The notes: a model not told the origin generated them from the sequence alone. 64,000 nt of DNA from JADZAI01 sp047602465 (GCA_047602465.1 JASGHF010000001.1:2728001-2792000), one strand, 5' to 3'. Numbered from the stretch's first letter, positions 1 to 9,468 are shown. Program-made: numbers and translations.

Positions 1-873
<873 letters not shown>

Positions 874-905
874 GCTGCCTTGCGCGGCGGGTGCTTACCC
901 GGCCG

Positions 906-913
906 TTAACCAT
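906..913 (+). promoter_or_regulatory. TTAACCAT octamer, CtrA half-site-like
   Basis: Exact TTAACCAT, the half-site recognised by the alphaproteobacterial cell-cycle regulator CtrA. It lies 33 bases upstream of the helicase start codon at 873. A similar context, TTAACCAT followed by TTCACG after 5 bases, recurs 289 bases further on. An eight-base match can be chance; the clustering is what makes it notable. Confidence 0.35.
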
Positions 914-976
914 GAGTATTCACGAACAGAGGGCACTCCCTAGCGAAATTCAGCCGTTAACGCCAATCGTGAGCGC

Positions 977-984
977 ATGGTTAA
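977..984 (-). promoter_or_regulatory. TTAACCAT octamer on the minus strand
   Basis: The plus strand reads ATGGTTAA, so the minus strand carries an exact TTAACCAT in the orientation of the helicase gene. It sits about 20 bases before the first 66-base repeat. Same caution as for the other octamers. Confidence 0.35.
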
Positions 985-1000
985 AGCGCGGAACCTCGCC

Positions 1001-1066
1001 GGAACGGAGCATGTCCGAATCACTGACCGGCCCGGAGAAGCGATTCGTTCACGCACGAGATATGGT
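1001..1066 (+). repeat. 66-base direct repeat, copy 1
   Basis: Copy 1 of a 66-base repeat; copy 2 is at 1279-1344, with 57 of 66 positions identical and no gap. Most differences fall in one 12-base stretch; the last 26 bases, including the shared GATTCGTTCACGCACGAG, are identical. Both copies hold GAATC (here 1017-1021) and GATTC (here 1042-1046), i.e. two CcrM-type GANTC methylation sites 25 bases apart, conserved in spacing. Confidence 0.8.
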
Positions 1067-1194
1067 GGACGCGCCGCGCGGCGGACATGCGGTCGCCGCA
1101 TAGCTCGCGGAAGCCGGCATTAACCGGTGACCAGACGTCAGCCTCGCGCGCGCGTTCTTCGGGCCTATTCGCTCGCGATTATATTGCTGCGGCA

Positions 1195-1202
1195 TTAACC
1201 AT
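1195..1202 (+). promoter_or_regulatory. TTAACCAT octamer, second forward copy
   Basis: Exact TTAACCAT. It is followed by a short palindrome at 1203-1216 (GTCCG, four bases, CGGAC). Its distance to repeat copy 2 (84 bases) is close to the distance between the first octamer and copy 1 (95 bases), suggesting the octamer was part of a larger duplicated module. Confidence 0.35.
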
Positions 1203-1278
1203 GTCCGTTCACGGACGATCGGGCGCGCAGGTCTTAACGCGTTACCGCGCGATCAAGGTTTCCGAAGAGAACCGTGTC

Positions 1279-1344
1279 GGAACGGAGCGTGTCCGAATCG
1301 CTGACCTGCCGATTGCCGCGATTCGTTCACGCACGAGATATGGT
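1279..1344 (+). repeat. 66-base direct repeat, copy 2
   Basis: Second copy of the repeat at 1001-1066. GANTC sites are at 1295-1299 and 1320-1324, each exactly 278 bases from its counterpart. The next gene downstream is the leftward exported protein ending at 1426, so this copy is not a promoter for that gene. Confidence 0.8.
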
Positions 1345-1425
1345 GCCGGGCGGGTGCGCGGCGCCGGCGGCGTTCACGAATGGCGGCGGGCGGGCTTGGG
1401 GCGCGGTTAATCTTTTATCGCCCGG

Positions 1426-2148
1426 TCAGCGCCGCGCCGCGATGCAGGCGCTGAGATCGTCACGCGCAGCCAGACCGCCCGTCCATTCGATGGCGGCGAC
1501 ATCGCGTCCATCCATCGCGACGCCGAAGCCCTGTTGATCGACCATACCGCCAAGGGCTGCCTCGGCAGAGGGAACAGCGAAGAACACGATGCCGTAATCC
1601 GTCATCCAGGGCAGCGTGGCGTTGAAAACGCGGACCGTGGCCGGTTGCTCGCCGGTTTCCGACAAGGTGGCGCTGGTCTCGACCAACGAGGCGGGGCGGG
1701 GCACGTCCATGCTGAAGAAGGCGAAGATGGCCGGGTCTTTCATCCCGCCCGTCGCCAGCACGATTGTCCCCACGCCGCGGCGCAGGAACATGACCGAGCA
1801 GCCTTCCTGTCCGGCCTTGGCCGGAGGCGTGTGGAGCCACTCGCCGTTGAGGAAGGCCTGATATTTGGGATCGTTGGCGCGTTCCTGCAGCCGTTTGGCC
1901 TCGGCCCGGGCGCCTTCGGCCGCCCAGTCATGCCATTCCTCCTCGCTGTAGGACGGCGGTTCTTCGTAGGGGTAGTCTTCCTCTTCCTCGCCCCAAGCCT
2001 GCTGGGCGGCGACCATGTCGTTAATCTGCTGTTGCTGCTGCTCCATCATGCGGCGCTGGATTTCGTCGCCGACGGGGTCTTCGTAGGCGGGCGCCGAGAG
2101 GGCGAGCGCGGAAGCGGCGGCAAGAAACGCGAAACTGCGGCGAAGCAT
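1426..2148 (-). CDS. exported protein of unknown function with Gln/Glu-rich N-terminal segment
   Basis: 240 residues; I do not recognise the family. Start chosen at ATG 2148: the mature signal peptide begins there (MLRRSFAFLAAASALALSAP) and GGGG lies about 5 bases upstream on the complement; a start 10 codons earlier would spoil the signal. After cleavage come a glutamine run (about residues 36-41) and an acidic tyrosine/proline segment (about 53-72), then a basic helical stretch and a more globular C-terminal half with two cysteines (in EGCSVMF and SACIAAR) that could form a disulfide. Likely periplasmic or secreted. Single gene: the next upstream gene, scpA, is divergent. Confidence 0.75.
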   Translation of the reverse strand: MLRRSFAFLAAASALALSAPAYEDPVGDEIQRRMMEQQQQQINDMVAAQQAWGEEEEDYPYEEPPSYSEEEWHDWAAEGARAEAKRLQERANDPKYQAFLNGEWLHTPPAKAGQEGCSVMFLRRGVGTIVLATGGMKDPAIFAFFSMDVPRPASLVETSATLSETGEQPATVRVFNATLPWMTDYGIVFFAVPSAEAALGGMVDQQGFGVAMDGRDVAAIEWTGGLAARDDLSACIAARR

Positions 2149-2331
2149 GAAATCCCCGATCTGCTGTGTGGTCAGCATCGCTCAATCTAGCGAGAATTCG
2201 GGCGATATCGCGGCGCTCGCCTTTCCCTTTACGGCAAGCGGCGTCGTTTGACCCCTTCCGGCCCGCGGGATTAAGTCACCGCCATATCGCCACTCGACTG
2301 ATGGGGCCGACTGCCCCGCACGGAGTTCGCC

Positions 2332-4473
2332 ATGACCGGCAAGACCATCGACGACTGGAAGAAGCTCGCGGAGAAGGAGCTGAAAGCGTCTCCCGATACG
2401 CTAGTGTGGAAGACGCCGGAAGGGATCGACATCAAGCCGCTTTACACGGCGGCCGACCTTGAAGGCCTGGAAGGCACGGATTCGCTTCCCGGTTTTCTGC
2501 CCTTCACGCGCGGCGTGCGCGGGACGATGTATGCGGGCCGTCCGTGGACGGTGCGCCAGTATGCGGGCTTCTCGACAGCGGAGGAGTCCAACGCCTTCTA
2601 CCGCAAGAATCTCGCGGCGGGGCAGCAGGGCGTTTCGGTCGCCTTCGATCTCGCGACCCATCGCGGCTATGACAGCGACCATCCGCGCGTGGCGGGCGAC
2701 GTAGGCAAGGCCGGCGTGGCGATCGACAGCGTCGAGGACATGAAGATCCTCTTCGACGGCATTCCGCTCGACAAGATGAGCGTGTCGATGACGATGAACG
2801 GGGCGGTGATCCCCATTCTCGCCAACTACATCGTCGCGGCCGAAGAGCAGGGCGTGACGCCCGACAAGCTGGCGGGCACGATCCAGAACGATATCCTCAA
2901 AGAGTTCATGGTGCGGAACACCTATATCTATCCGCCCGCGCCCTCGATGCGGATCATCGCGGACATCATCGAGTACACGGCGAAGAACATGCCGAAGTTC
3001 AACTCGATCTCGATCTCCGGCTATCACATGCAGGAAGCCGGCGCGAACCAGGTGCAGGAGCTGGCCTTCACGCTGGCCGACGGCGCGGAATATGTGCGCG
3101 CGGCGCTGGCGAAGGGCATGGATGTCGACGTCTTCGCGGGACGGTTGTCGTTCTTCTTCGCGATCGGCATGAACTTCTTCATGGAGGTCGCCAAGCTGCG
3201 CGCGGCGCGTCTCATCTGGGGCGAGATCATGACGGGCTTCGGCGCCAAGAAAGCCGAGAGCCTGATGCTGCGGACGCATTGCCAGACGAGCGGCGTGTCG
3301 CTGACCGAGCAGGACCCGCTGAACAACGTGATCCGCACGACGCTGGAGGCGCTGGCCGCCGTGCTGGGCGGCACGCAGTCGCTGCACACCAACGCCTATG
3401 ACGAGGCGATCGCGCTGCCGACCGATACGTCGGCCCGTGTCGCGCGCAATACCCAGCTTGTCATCCAGAACGAGACCGGCGTGACGAAGGTGGTCGATCC
3501 GCTGGGCGGCTCATATTACGTCGAGCATCTGACGCAGTCGCTGGCGGCCGCCGCGCGCGAACTGATCAAGGAAGTCGAGGACATGGGCGGCATGACCAAG
3601 GCGGTCGAAGCCGGCATGCCCAAGCTGCGCATCGAGGAAGCGGCGGCGCGGCGGCAGGCGCGGGTCGATCGCGGCGAGGAAGTGATCGTCGGCGTCAACA
3701 AGTTCCGCCTGAAGGAAGAAGACCCGATCGAGGTGCGCGACATCGACAACGATGCGGTGCGCATTTCGCAGATCGCGCGGCTTCAGCATGTGAAGGGCAC
3801 GCGCGACCAGGCGGCGTGCGACGCGGCGCTGAAGGCGCTGACCGAGGGCGCGAAGGGCGAGGCGAACCTGCTGGCGCTGGCGGTGAACGCAGCGCGGGCG
3901 CGCGCGACGGTCGGCGAGATTTCCGACGCGATGGAAGCGGCGTTCGGCCGTCACCGCGCCGATATCCGCACGATCAGCGGCGTCTATGGCGCGGCCTATG
4001 AGGGCGACGAAGGCTACGCGAAAATCCAGGAGGAGGTCGCGCAGTTCGCCAGGGAAGAAGGCCGCCGTCCGCGTATGCTGGTCGCCAAGATGGGCCAGGA
4101 TGGACACGACCGGGGCGCCAAGGTGATCGCGACGGCCTTCGCCGATATCGGTTTCGACGTCGATGTCGGCACGCTGTTCCAGACGCCGGAAGAGGTGGCC
4201 CAGGACGCCATCGACGCCGACGTGCATGTGATCGGCGTGTCGTCGCTGGCGGCCGGCCACAAGACGCTGGTGCCGCTGTTGGCGGAAGCGCTGCGCAAGC
4301 AGGGCGCGAACGACATTCTCATCGTCTGCGGCGGCGTGATCCCGGCGCAGGACTACGATGCGCTTTACAAGGCCGGGGCGTCAGCCATCTTCGGGCCGGG
4401 CACGAATATTCCCGCCGCGGCCGCCGAAGTGCTGAAGCTGATCAGGTCGCAGAAGAAGATCGCGGCGGCCTAG
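2332..4473 (+). CDS. scpA: methylmalonyl-CoA mutase, single-chain type
   Basis: Adenosylcobalamin-dependent isomerase interconverting (R)-methylmalonyl-CoA and succinyl-CoA, the last step of propionyl-CoA assimilation. 713 residues, the usual length of the homodimeric form that carries catalytic and B12 domains in one chain; no small mutA-type subunit is adjacent. The N-terminal barrel shows YAGFST around Tyr77 and SGYHMQEAG, both lining the CoA substrate pocket in this family. The C-terminal domain has the base-off B12 motif D590-x-H592-x-x-G595, with His592 as the cobalt ligand, then SSLAAGHK and GGVIP. ATG at 2332 has GGAG 7 bases upstream. Its stop overlaps that of the convergent next gene by 3 bases. 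The chaperone meaB is 3.6 kb downstream, and cobS/cobT at 11-14 kb serve synthesis of the cofactor. Confidence 0.97.
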   Translation: MTGKTIDDWKKLAEKELKASPDTLVWKTPEGIDIKPLYTAADLEGLEGTDSLPGFLPFTRGVRGTMYAGRPWTVRQYAGFSTAEESNAFYRKNLAAGQQGVSVAFDLATHRGYDSDHPRVAGDVGKAGVAIDSVEDMKILFDGIPLDKMSVSMTMNGAVIPILANYIVAAEEQGVTPDKLAGTIQNDILKEFMVRNTYIYPPAPSMRIIADIIEYTAKNMPKFNSISISGYHMQEAGANQVQELAFTLADGAEYVRAALAKGMDVDVFAGRLSFFFAIGMNFFMEVAKLRAARLIWGEIMTGFGAKKAESLMLRTHCQTSGVSLTEQDPLNNVIRTTLEALAAVLGGTQSLHTNAYDEAIALPTDTSARVARNTQLVIQNETGVTKVVDPLGGSYYVEHLTQSLAAAARELIKEVEDMGGMTKAVEAGMPKLRIEEAAARRQARVDRGEEVIVGVNKFRLKEEDPIEVRDIDNDAVRISQIARLQHVKGTRDQAACDAALKALTEGAKGEANLLALAVNAARARATVGEISDAMEAAFGRHRADIRTISGVYGAAYEGDEGYAKIQEEVAQFAREEGRRPRMLVAKMGQDGHDRGAKVIATAFADIGFDVDVGTLFQTPEEVAQDAIDADVHVIGVSSLAAGHKTLVPLLAEALRKQGANDILIVCGGVIPAQDYDALYKAGASAIFGPGTNIPAAAAEVLKLIRSQKKIAAA

Positions 4474-4859
4474 TCGGCCGCCGCCGTCTTCTTTTCGAGC
4501 TGCTGGAACTTGTCGAACGCGCAGGTGCCGGAGAAGCCGCCTGCGCCGGGGTCGGTCAGCTTGATGATCGTCGTGTCACAGAGATCCCCGGTCGGGGCGT
4601 CATAGACGAAGGCATAGGTCTTGCGGAGCTTGCTGCAGCTGCGCGGCTCCTGCAGCCAGGCTTCGCCCGAGTTCAGCTTCACGAGGATCTGCGTCTCGTT
4701 CAGGATTTGCAGGCTGTCGATGCGGTTCAGGCGCAGGCAGCTTTCGGTCTTGCCTGTGCGGACATAGCCTTCGGGCGTGGCCGCTTCGTCGGCCGCGAAA
4801 GCGGTTGCGGTCATCAGCAGGCCGGCGGCGAAGGCGCCTGCAGTGTGGAAAAGCGTCAT
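4470..4859 (-). CDS. small exported protein, DUF6491-like
   Basis: 129 residues from ATG 4859, chosen because AAGGAG sits 8 bases upstream and a signal peptide (MTLFHTAGAFAAGLLMTATAFA) starts there. The mature part has four cysteines in the order ESC-L, RSC-KL, DLC-D and GTC-F, with a tryptophan in GEAWLQ; this spacing resembles the DUF6491 family of small periplasmic proteins, but I assign it from memory of the pattern only. Function unknown. Convergent with scpA, sharing stop-codon bases (4470-4473). Confidence 0.75.
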   Translation of the reverse strand: MTLFHTAGAFAAGLLMTATAFAADEAATPEGYVRTGKTESCLRLNRIDSLQILNETQILVKLNSGEAWLQEPRSCSKLRKTYAFVYDAPTGDLCDTTIIKLTDPGAGGFSGTCAFDKFQQLEKKTAAAD

Positions 4860-4991
4860 GTCGATTGCTCCTTGGTTCGTATCGGGCATCGGTCAGGCGT
4901 CTGGTCCCGCAACGGACGCCGTATCATACGACAATTCCGGAAATCCAGCGATCACGATACGGCTGCGGCTACCGCCCGGCGGTTGCGGGGA

Positions 4992-5999
4992 TCAGGGCAT
5001 TGCGCTCAGCAGCGGGTAAAGCGAGACGAGACGGGCGCGGCCGAACGAGCGCTCGAACGCCATCATCGCGTAGTTGTCGGCGTTGTGCATCCGCCTGTCG
5101 TGATCGAGCGTCAGCACGGTGCCGAAGAAGGCATAGCCATGATCGGCGATCTCGAGCGCGGGGTCTTCCTCATCGACGAAATGGCCAAGCTCGTGCAGCG
5201 TCAGATAGAGGAAGCGGTCTCGCGGATGGCCATCGATCGCATCGGTCCAGTAGATGCGCGAGGCGCGCACCTGGTCGTCGTCTTCCCTGGGCACATAGGC
5301 CTTGGCCTGCGGCGGGGATGTTCCGGGCGCCGGGTCGATGTCGAACATGTTGGCGCCGAAGATCTGGGTGCCGGTTCCGCCCATCCTGCCGCGCAGGACG
5401 GTTTTCATGCGGTTATAGGTGATCTTGAGGATGGTGAGATCGGCCAGCATGTGATCGCGGCTGAGGCCCGCGAATTTGAAATGCTTGTCGACGAACTTGA
5501 ACGGTTCGTCCGACGTCGTGATCGACTTGCCGAGCATGACGAAGTTCATGGCCGCTTCGACGAGGCCGATGGCGCGCTGCACCGCCGACTGGGCGTCAGG
5601 CAGGATGGAGATGGCGGTGGCGAGCCGCTGCGCCTCGCGCTGCTTGCGGTCGCCGCTGGCGGATTTGTTGGCGCGTTCGGAATTCAACGCCTGCATGGTC
5701 GGACCGTCGGGGTCGGCGCGGCTGTCGATGACGGGCAGTTGCTGTCTGGTCTGGAAGTTACGGATGGCCGCGTTGGTTTTCGGGCCGCACAACCCGTCGA
5801 CCACCAGCAGCGGCATCGGGCCGCCGCGGGCCGGCGTCACGTCATTCAGAAGCTGCTGGACGGTGCGGACATCGTCGGCCCGGTTGGCGCCGCCGACGCC
5901 GACAGAGGCCAGAATACGGGCATCGCCAGGCGCGCCGCTGCCGTCGACGGCGAAGTCGGCTTTCAGACAACGGGACTCGCAGTCGCATTTCGCGCGCAT
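4992..5999 (-). CDS. peptidoglycan-binding domain protein with M35-like (aspzincin) metallopeptidase domain
   Basis: 335 residues, no signal peptide. The N-terminus has a cysteine cluster (CDCESRC, residues 5-11). Residues about 40-88 look like a PG_binding_1 repeat (VQQLLN ... VDGLCGPKTNAAIRNFQ). The C-terminal half has HELGH (269-273), then D286-x-x-Y289 and HNADNY (305-310), matching the zinc site and the NADNY signature of M35 / peptidyl-Lys metalloendopeptidases, whose third zinc ligand is an Asp. A peptidase acting at or in the cell wall is the natural guess. AAAGGA lies 7 bases before ATG 5999. It stands alone, divergent from the next gene. Absence of a Sec signal raises the possibility of a non-classical or contractile-system export route, but no such genes are nearby. 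Confidence 0.75.
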   Translation of the reverse strand: MRAKCDCESRCLKADFAVDGSGAPGDARILASVGVGGANRADDVRTVQQLLNDVTPARGGPMPLLVVDGLCGPKTNAAIRNFQTRQQLPVIDSRADPDGPTMQALNSERANKSASGDRKQREAQRLATAISILPDAQSAVQRAIGLVEAAMNFVMLGKSITTSDEPFKFVDKHFKFAGLSRDHMLADLTILKITYNRMKTVLRGRMGGTGTQIFGANMFDIDPAPGTSPPQAKAYVPREDDDQVRASRIYWTDAIDGHPRDRFLYLTLHELGHFVDEEDPALEIADHGYAFFGTVLTLDHDRRMHNADNYAMMAFERSFGRARLVSLYPLLSAMP

Positions 6000-6130
6000 G
6001 AAACGATCCTTTCGCCCCCGCTTCGAAGACTAGAGGCGGGACGCCCGCGTGCGAGGACGCATCTTGTCGCGGCTTGACTGACGGCGGGGCAGTCGTGATG
6101 CAAAACCGGCTGTACGATCAGGAGGATGTC

Positions 6131-7106
6131 ATGCGCGCGGTGATGGTGGAGGCTTTTGGGCCGGTCGAGGCGCTGGCGCCAATTGAAGTTGCGACGCCGG
6201 AACCGAAAGCTGGCGAGGCGCGGATCGCGGTGAAGGCGGCCGGTGTCGGCTTCGTCGATGCGCTGATCGCCGAGGGCAGATACCAGGTGAAGCCGCCGCT
6301 GCCGTTTGCGCCGGGCGGTGAGTTTGCGGGCGTCATCGATGCGGTTGGCGAGGGCGTCACGAATGTGAAGCCCGGGGACCGGGTGATCGCGGGCGGGTTT
6401 TCGGGCGGGTTTGCGGAGTATGCCGTGACCAACGCCGCCGGCGTGATGCCGATACCCGACGTGATGAGCTTCACGCAGGCGGCGATGTTCCGGACGAATT
6501 TCGCGACGGCGCTTCACGCGCTGAAGGATCGCGCGGCGATGCAGCCGGGCGAGACGCTGCTGGTCCTGGGGGCCGGCGGCGGCACCGGCACGGCGGCGAT
6601 CGCCGTCGCCAAGGTGATGGGCGCGCGTGTGATCGGTGCCGCCTCAAGCGGGCAAAAGCGTGATGCAGCCAGAGCGGCGGGCGCGGACGAGGTGCTGGAT
6701 ACGAGCGCAGCCGACTGGCGGGAGGCGCTGAAAAGCCTGGCGCCGAAGGGTGTGGATGTGGTGTTCGACCCCGTCGGCGGGGCGGTGACGGAAACGGCGT
6801 TCCGCTCGCTGGCGTGGAAGGGGCGGCATCTGGTGATCGGATTCGCAGCCGGAACGATCCCGGCGCTGCCGATCAATCTGGCGTTGCTGAAGGGCGCGAA
6901 GCCTTGTCGGCGTCGATATCGCCCGCTTCAGCTTCATGCATGAGCCGGCGGTGGCGCAGGCCAATATCCGCCAGCTTCTGCAGTGGTTCGCCGACGGCAA
7001 GCTGAAGGTGGAGCCGGGGAAGGTCGTGAAGCTGGATCAGGCCGCCGCAGCGCTGAAGGCCGTTCTCAGCCGCGAGGCGGTCGGCAAGATCGTGGTCGAG
7101 ATCTAG
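6131..7106 (+). pseudogene. NADPH:quinone oxidoreductase family, interrupted by a frameshift
   Basis: Zinc-free medium-chain dehydrogenase/reductase of the quinone oxidoreductase (zeta-crystallin) type, normally transferring hydride from NADPH to quinones or enones. Start at ATG 6131, preceded by AGGAGG. The first frame gives the GroES-like fold and the Rossmann segment LVLGAGGGTGTAAIAVAK, then goes out of frame after NLALLKGA; that frame ends at 6943. The family sequence resumes one base on, as LVGVDIARFSFMHEP through AVGKIVVEI to the stop at 7104-7106. An extra A at about 6899-6900 (reading AAGC where AGC is expected) accounts for it. Without the shift the protein would be about 325 residues, normal for the family. 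Either a sequencing error or a recent inactivation; all other motifs are intact. Confidence 0.8.
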
Positions 7107-7957
7107 CCGCCTTCGGCGAAAAAGGTGCCCCAGTCCTTGCCGTTGATGGTGACGGAGGCGGGGATCGCCACGACATCACCGACCTCGGCATCGCTCCACA
7201 GGCGCACGGGCAGATAGAAGGCGGGGCCGCCATCCGCGCCTTTACCGATGGGCGCGAAATAGGCCTCGACCTTGGAGTCGGATTTGCGCGCCATGTACTT
7301 GTCGCCCCAGCCAGCGATGCGGCGATACGAGGCGACGCAGTAGAGCGCCGGGCCGGCATAGCCGCCCGCCCCGCGCTTCACGTCCTTGGTGCCGTCCGAC
7401 CACATGTCGAAGGCGTAGAGGCGCTTGCCGTCGAAGATGGTGATGCTTTCGCCGCAGGCCTTGTCGCCGGGGCCGGCGCCGGGCAGCAGGATCATCGACA
7501 GAAGACCGCCGACCGGATCGACGGCGCCCGCTTTCTGCGCGTCGGTGGCCGGGTTTTCGATGTTCTCATAGACCGGTTCGGCCGTGACGTCGGGCGCGGC
7601 GCCGGCCTCCATCCGCATGGTGACGGTCTGGGTGCGTTTGGTCGAAAACTGCTGAATCCAGGAATAGGTCGGCTGGAGCTGGCCCAGCTGACCCAAACCC
7701 GTCGCCACCGCGCTGACCGTGTTGGAGGTGAAGGTGGAGGCCAGGCCCCTGGGCTCGACATAGACCTTCGCCTCGTAGGCGCCGCCCTTCAGGGTCAGCT
7801 CAAGCTGCATCTGGCCGACCGACAGGCCCAGCAGCGAGACATTGTAGACCGCCTTGACCGTGTATTCGGGCGCGGGCGGCCGGGGCACCGGCGACACCGC
7901 ATGGCCCGCGCCGATGGAGGCGATGGCGATAACGGCCGCAAGGATCGGTTTCTTCAT
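7103..7957 (-). CDS. exported DUF3108 protein
   Basis: 284 residues from ATG 7957, chosen because AGGAG lies about 9 bases upstream and a signal peptide (MKKPILAAVIAIASIGAGHA) begins there. The mature protein begins with a proline-rich stretch and then matches the DUF3108 pattern: a YNVSLLGLSVGQMQLEL strand, a long middle with DPVGGLLSM, and a DGKRLYAFD strand. DUF3108 proteins are periplasmic or outer-membrane-facing beta proteins of unclear role, sometimes linked to envelope maintenance. Two cysteines (KACGES, LYCVAS). Convergent with the oxidoreductase, overlapping by 4 bases; divergent from meaB. Confidence 0.8.
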   Translation of the reverse strand: MKKPILAAVIAIASIGAGHAVSPVPRPPAPEYTVKAVYNVSLLGLSVGQMQLELTLKGGAYEAKVYVEPRGLASTFTSNTVSAVATGLGQLGQLQPTYSWIQQFSTKRTQTVTMRMEAGAAPDVTAEPVYENIENPATDAQKAGAVDPVGGLLSMILLPGAGPGDKACGESITIFDGKRLYAFDMWSDGTKDVKRGAGGYAGPALYCVASYRRIAGWGDKYMARKSDSKVEAYFAPIGKGADGGPAFYLPVRLWSDAEVGDVVAIPASVTINGKDWGTFFAEGG

Positions 7958-8080
7958 GTCTCGGTCTCCTGACTTTTGGGCCGGCGCTGAGGCGCGATAA
8001 GCGGTTAACCGTCTGAATAGAGGGTGAATGTGGCGATGAGATGCTTGCGGGGCATCTGAATTCGCCGTCATTAGGGGGTG

Positions 8081-9055
8081 ATGACCGATGCTGACTCCAT
8101 CGCCAAACGCCTGATTTCAGGGGATCGCCGCGCGCTCGCCAAGGCGATCACGCTGATCGAGTCCACCAGGTCACATGACCGTCAGATCGCCGACGAATTG
8201 CTGGCCGTGATCCTGCCCGAAAGCGGACGGGCCATCCGTATCGGCCTCTCCGGCACGCCGGGGGCGGGCAAATCGACCTTCATCGAGGCGTTCGGCACCT
8301 TCCTGACGAAGGCCGGGCACAAGGTGGCGGTGCTGGCGGTCGATCCCTCCTCGCGGCGCTCGGGCGGGTCGATCCTCGGCGACAAGACGCGCATGGAGCG
8401 GCTGTCGCGCGACCGGAACGCGTTCATCCGGCCATCGCCCGCCGGCACCGAACTGGGCGGCGTGGCGCGGCGGACGCGCGAGGCGATCCTGGCCGTGGAG
8501 GCGGCGGGATTCGACGTGGTGCTGGTGGAGACGGTCGGCGTCGGGCAGTCGGAAACGGCGGTCGCCGATATGACCGACCTGTTCGTGCTGATCCACGCCC
8601 CAGGCGGCGGAGACGAGCTGCAGGGCGTGAAGCGCGGGATCATGGAACTCGCGGATATGGTGGTGGTGAACAAGGCGGATGGCGACCTGCTGAACGCCGC
8701 GCGGCGCTCGGCGGCGGATTTGAAAGGCGCGCTCCATCTGATGCGGCCCAAGCACAAGGGCTGGGTCGTGCCTGTCCTGCTGGCGTCAGCGCTGGAGGAA
8801 AAGGGGATTTCCGAGGTCTGGCAGGGAATCGAGGCATTCCGGGCGCTTCTGGGCGATTCCGGCATCGCCGCCGCGCGGCAGGCGCAGGCGCTGTCCTGGA
8901 TGCGGGCGGCGCTGCGTGACGGTCTGCTCCAGGCCCTGGCGGCGGATGGCGAGATAGGCGAGGAAACTCAACGGCTTGAGAGCGAGGTCGCGGCCGGGCG
9001 GATGACGCCCCCGGCGGCTGCGGAGCGGCTGCTGGCCCGATTCCTCCAAACTTGA
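8081..9055 (+). CDS. meaB: methylmalonyl-CoA mutase-associated GTPase MeaB
   Basis: G3E-family GTPase that loads adenosylcobalamin into methylmalonyl-CoA mutase and protects it from inactivation. 324 residues from ATG 8081; a GTG one codon earlier is possible, and the G-rich AGGGGG just before the start is close to either. Walker A GTPGAGKS (58-65), DPSSRRSGGSILGDKTRM (88-105, switch region typical of MeaB/ArgK), ETVGVGQSE (150-158) and the guanine-specificity motif NKAD (197-200) are all present. The partner scpA is encoded 3.6 kb upstream on the same strand, not in one operon with it since leftward genes intervene. Divergent from the DUF3108 gene. Confidence 0.95.
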   Translation: MTDADSIAKRLISGDRRALAKAITLIESTRSHDRQIADELLAVILPESGRAIRIGLSGTPGAGKSTFIEAFGTFLTKAGHKVAVLAVDPSSRRSGGSILGDKTRMERLSRDRNAFIRPSPAGTELGGVARRTREAILAVEAAGFDVVLVETVGVGQSETAVADMTDLFVLIHAPGGGDELQGVKRGIMELADMVVVNKADGDLLNAARRSAADLKGALHLMRPKHKGWVVPVLLASALEEKGISEVWQGIEAFRALLGDSGIAAARQAQALSWMRAALRDGLLQALAADGEIGEETQRLESEVAAGRMTPPAAAERLLARFLQT

Positions 9056-9159
9056 CAGGCGGGGCTGATTTCCCTACACCGCGCGCCTCTTTAAGGGAGG
9101 CGCCGCGCGACGACCGCTGCGGCCTTTCCCCTGTTTGGAATTGTTTCGAGGATCATGCC

Positions 9160-9468
9160 ATGGCGCGCCGCTGCGAACTGACGGGCAAGGACGTCCAGGT
9201 TGGCCACAATGTCAGCCACGCCAACAACAAGACGAAGCGCCGCTTCCTGCCGAACCTGTTCGAGGTTTCGGTGCCGTCGGAAGCGCTCGCCAAGTCGTTC
9301 AACCTGAAGATTTCGGCCAACGCGCTGCGCACGCTCGACCATGTCGGCGGCCTGGATGCGTTCCTGAAGAAGGCGCGCGACGCCGCCCTGTCGCCCGCCG
9401 CCCGCCGCATCAAGCGCGAGCTGGCCAAGGTCGCCAAGAAGGCCGCTGCGGAAGCCAAGGCCGCCTGA
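9160..9468 (+). CDS. rpmB: 50S ribosomal protein L28
   Basis: 102 residues starting MARRCELTGKDVQVGHNVSHA, the standard L28 opening, followed by KTKRRFLPNLF. It is longer than the 78-residue E. coli protein because of the C-terminal lysine/alanine-rich tail usual in alphaproteobacteria. The start at 9160 is fixed by family alignment; a GAGG lies about 9 bases upstream. The reading frame is open further upstream, but that sequence has no family match. A hairpin terminator follows at 9493-9524. Confidence 0.97.
   Translation: MARRCELTGKDVQVGHNVSHANNKTKRRFLPNLFEVSVPSEALAKSFNLKISANALRTLDHVGGLDAFLKKARDAALSPAARRIKRELAKVAKKAAAEAKAA

Larger units (their letters stand above)
874..1425. other. 552-base gene-free region with duplicated module and CtrA/CcrM-like sites
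   Basis: No convincing coding sequence. The stretch lies between a leftward helicase start and the end of another leftward gene, so it can hold the helicase promoter. It contains two copies of a 66-base repeat 278 bases apart, each with two GANTC sites, and three TTAACCAT octamers (two forward, one reverse), plus further TTAAC-containing sites at 956-961, 1120-1125 and 1234-1238. Short frames here have no family resemblance. No DnaA box of the TTATCCACA type was seen. Confidence 0.6.

Noticed and set aside
874..1425. Replication origin in the repeat region
   Set aside because: CtrA-like and GANTC sites are present, but no DnaA boxes of the TTATCCACA type, no AT-rich unwinding stretch and no origin-type neighbours were seen.
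2149..2331. Cobalamin riboswitch upstream of scpA, also looked for at 14224-14301
   Set aside because: No B12-box-like sequence was recognised, and the second gap is too short.
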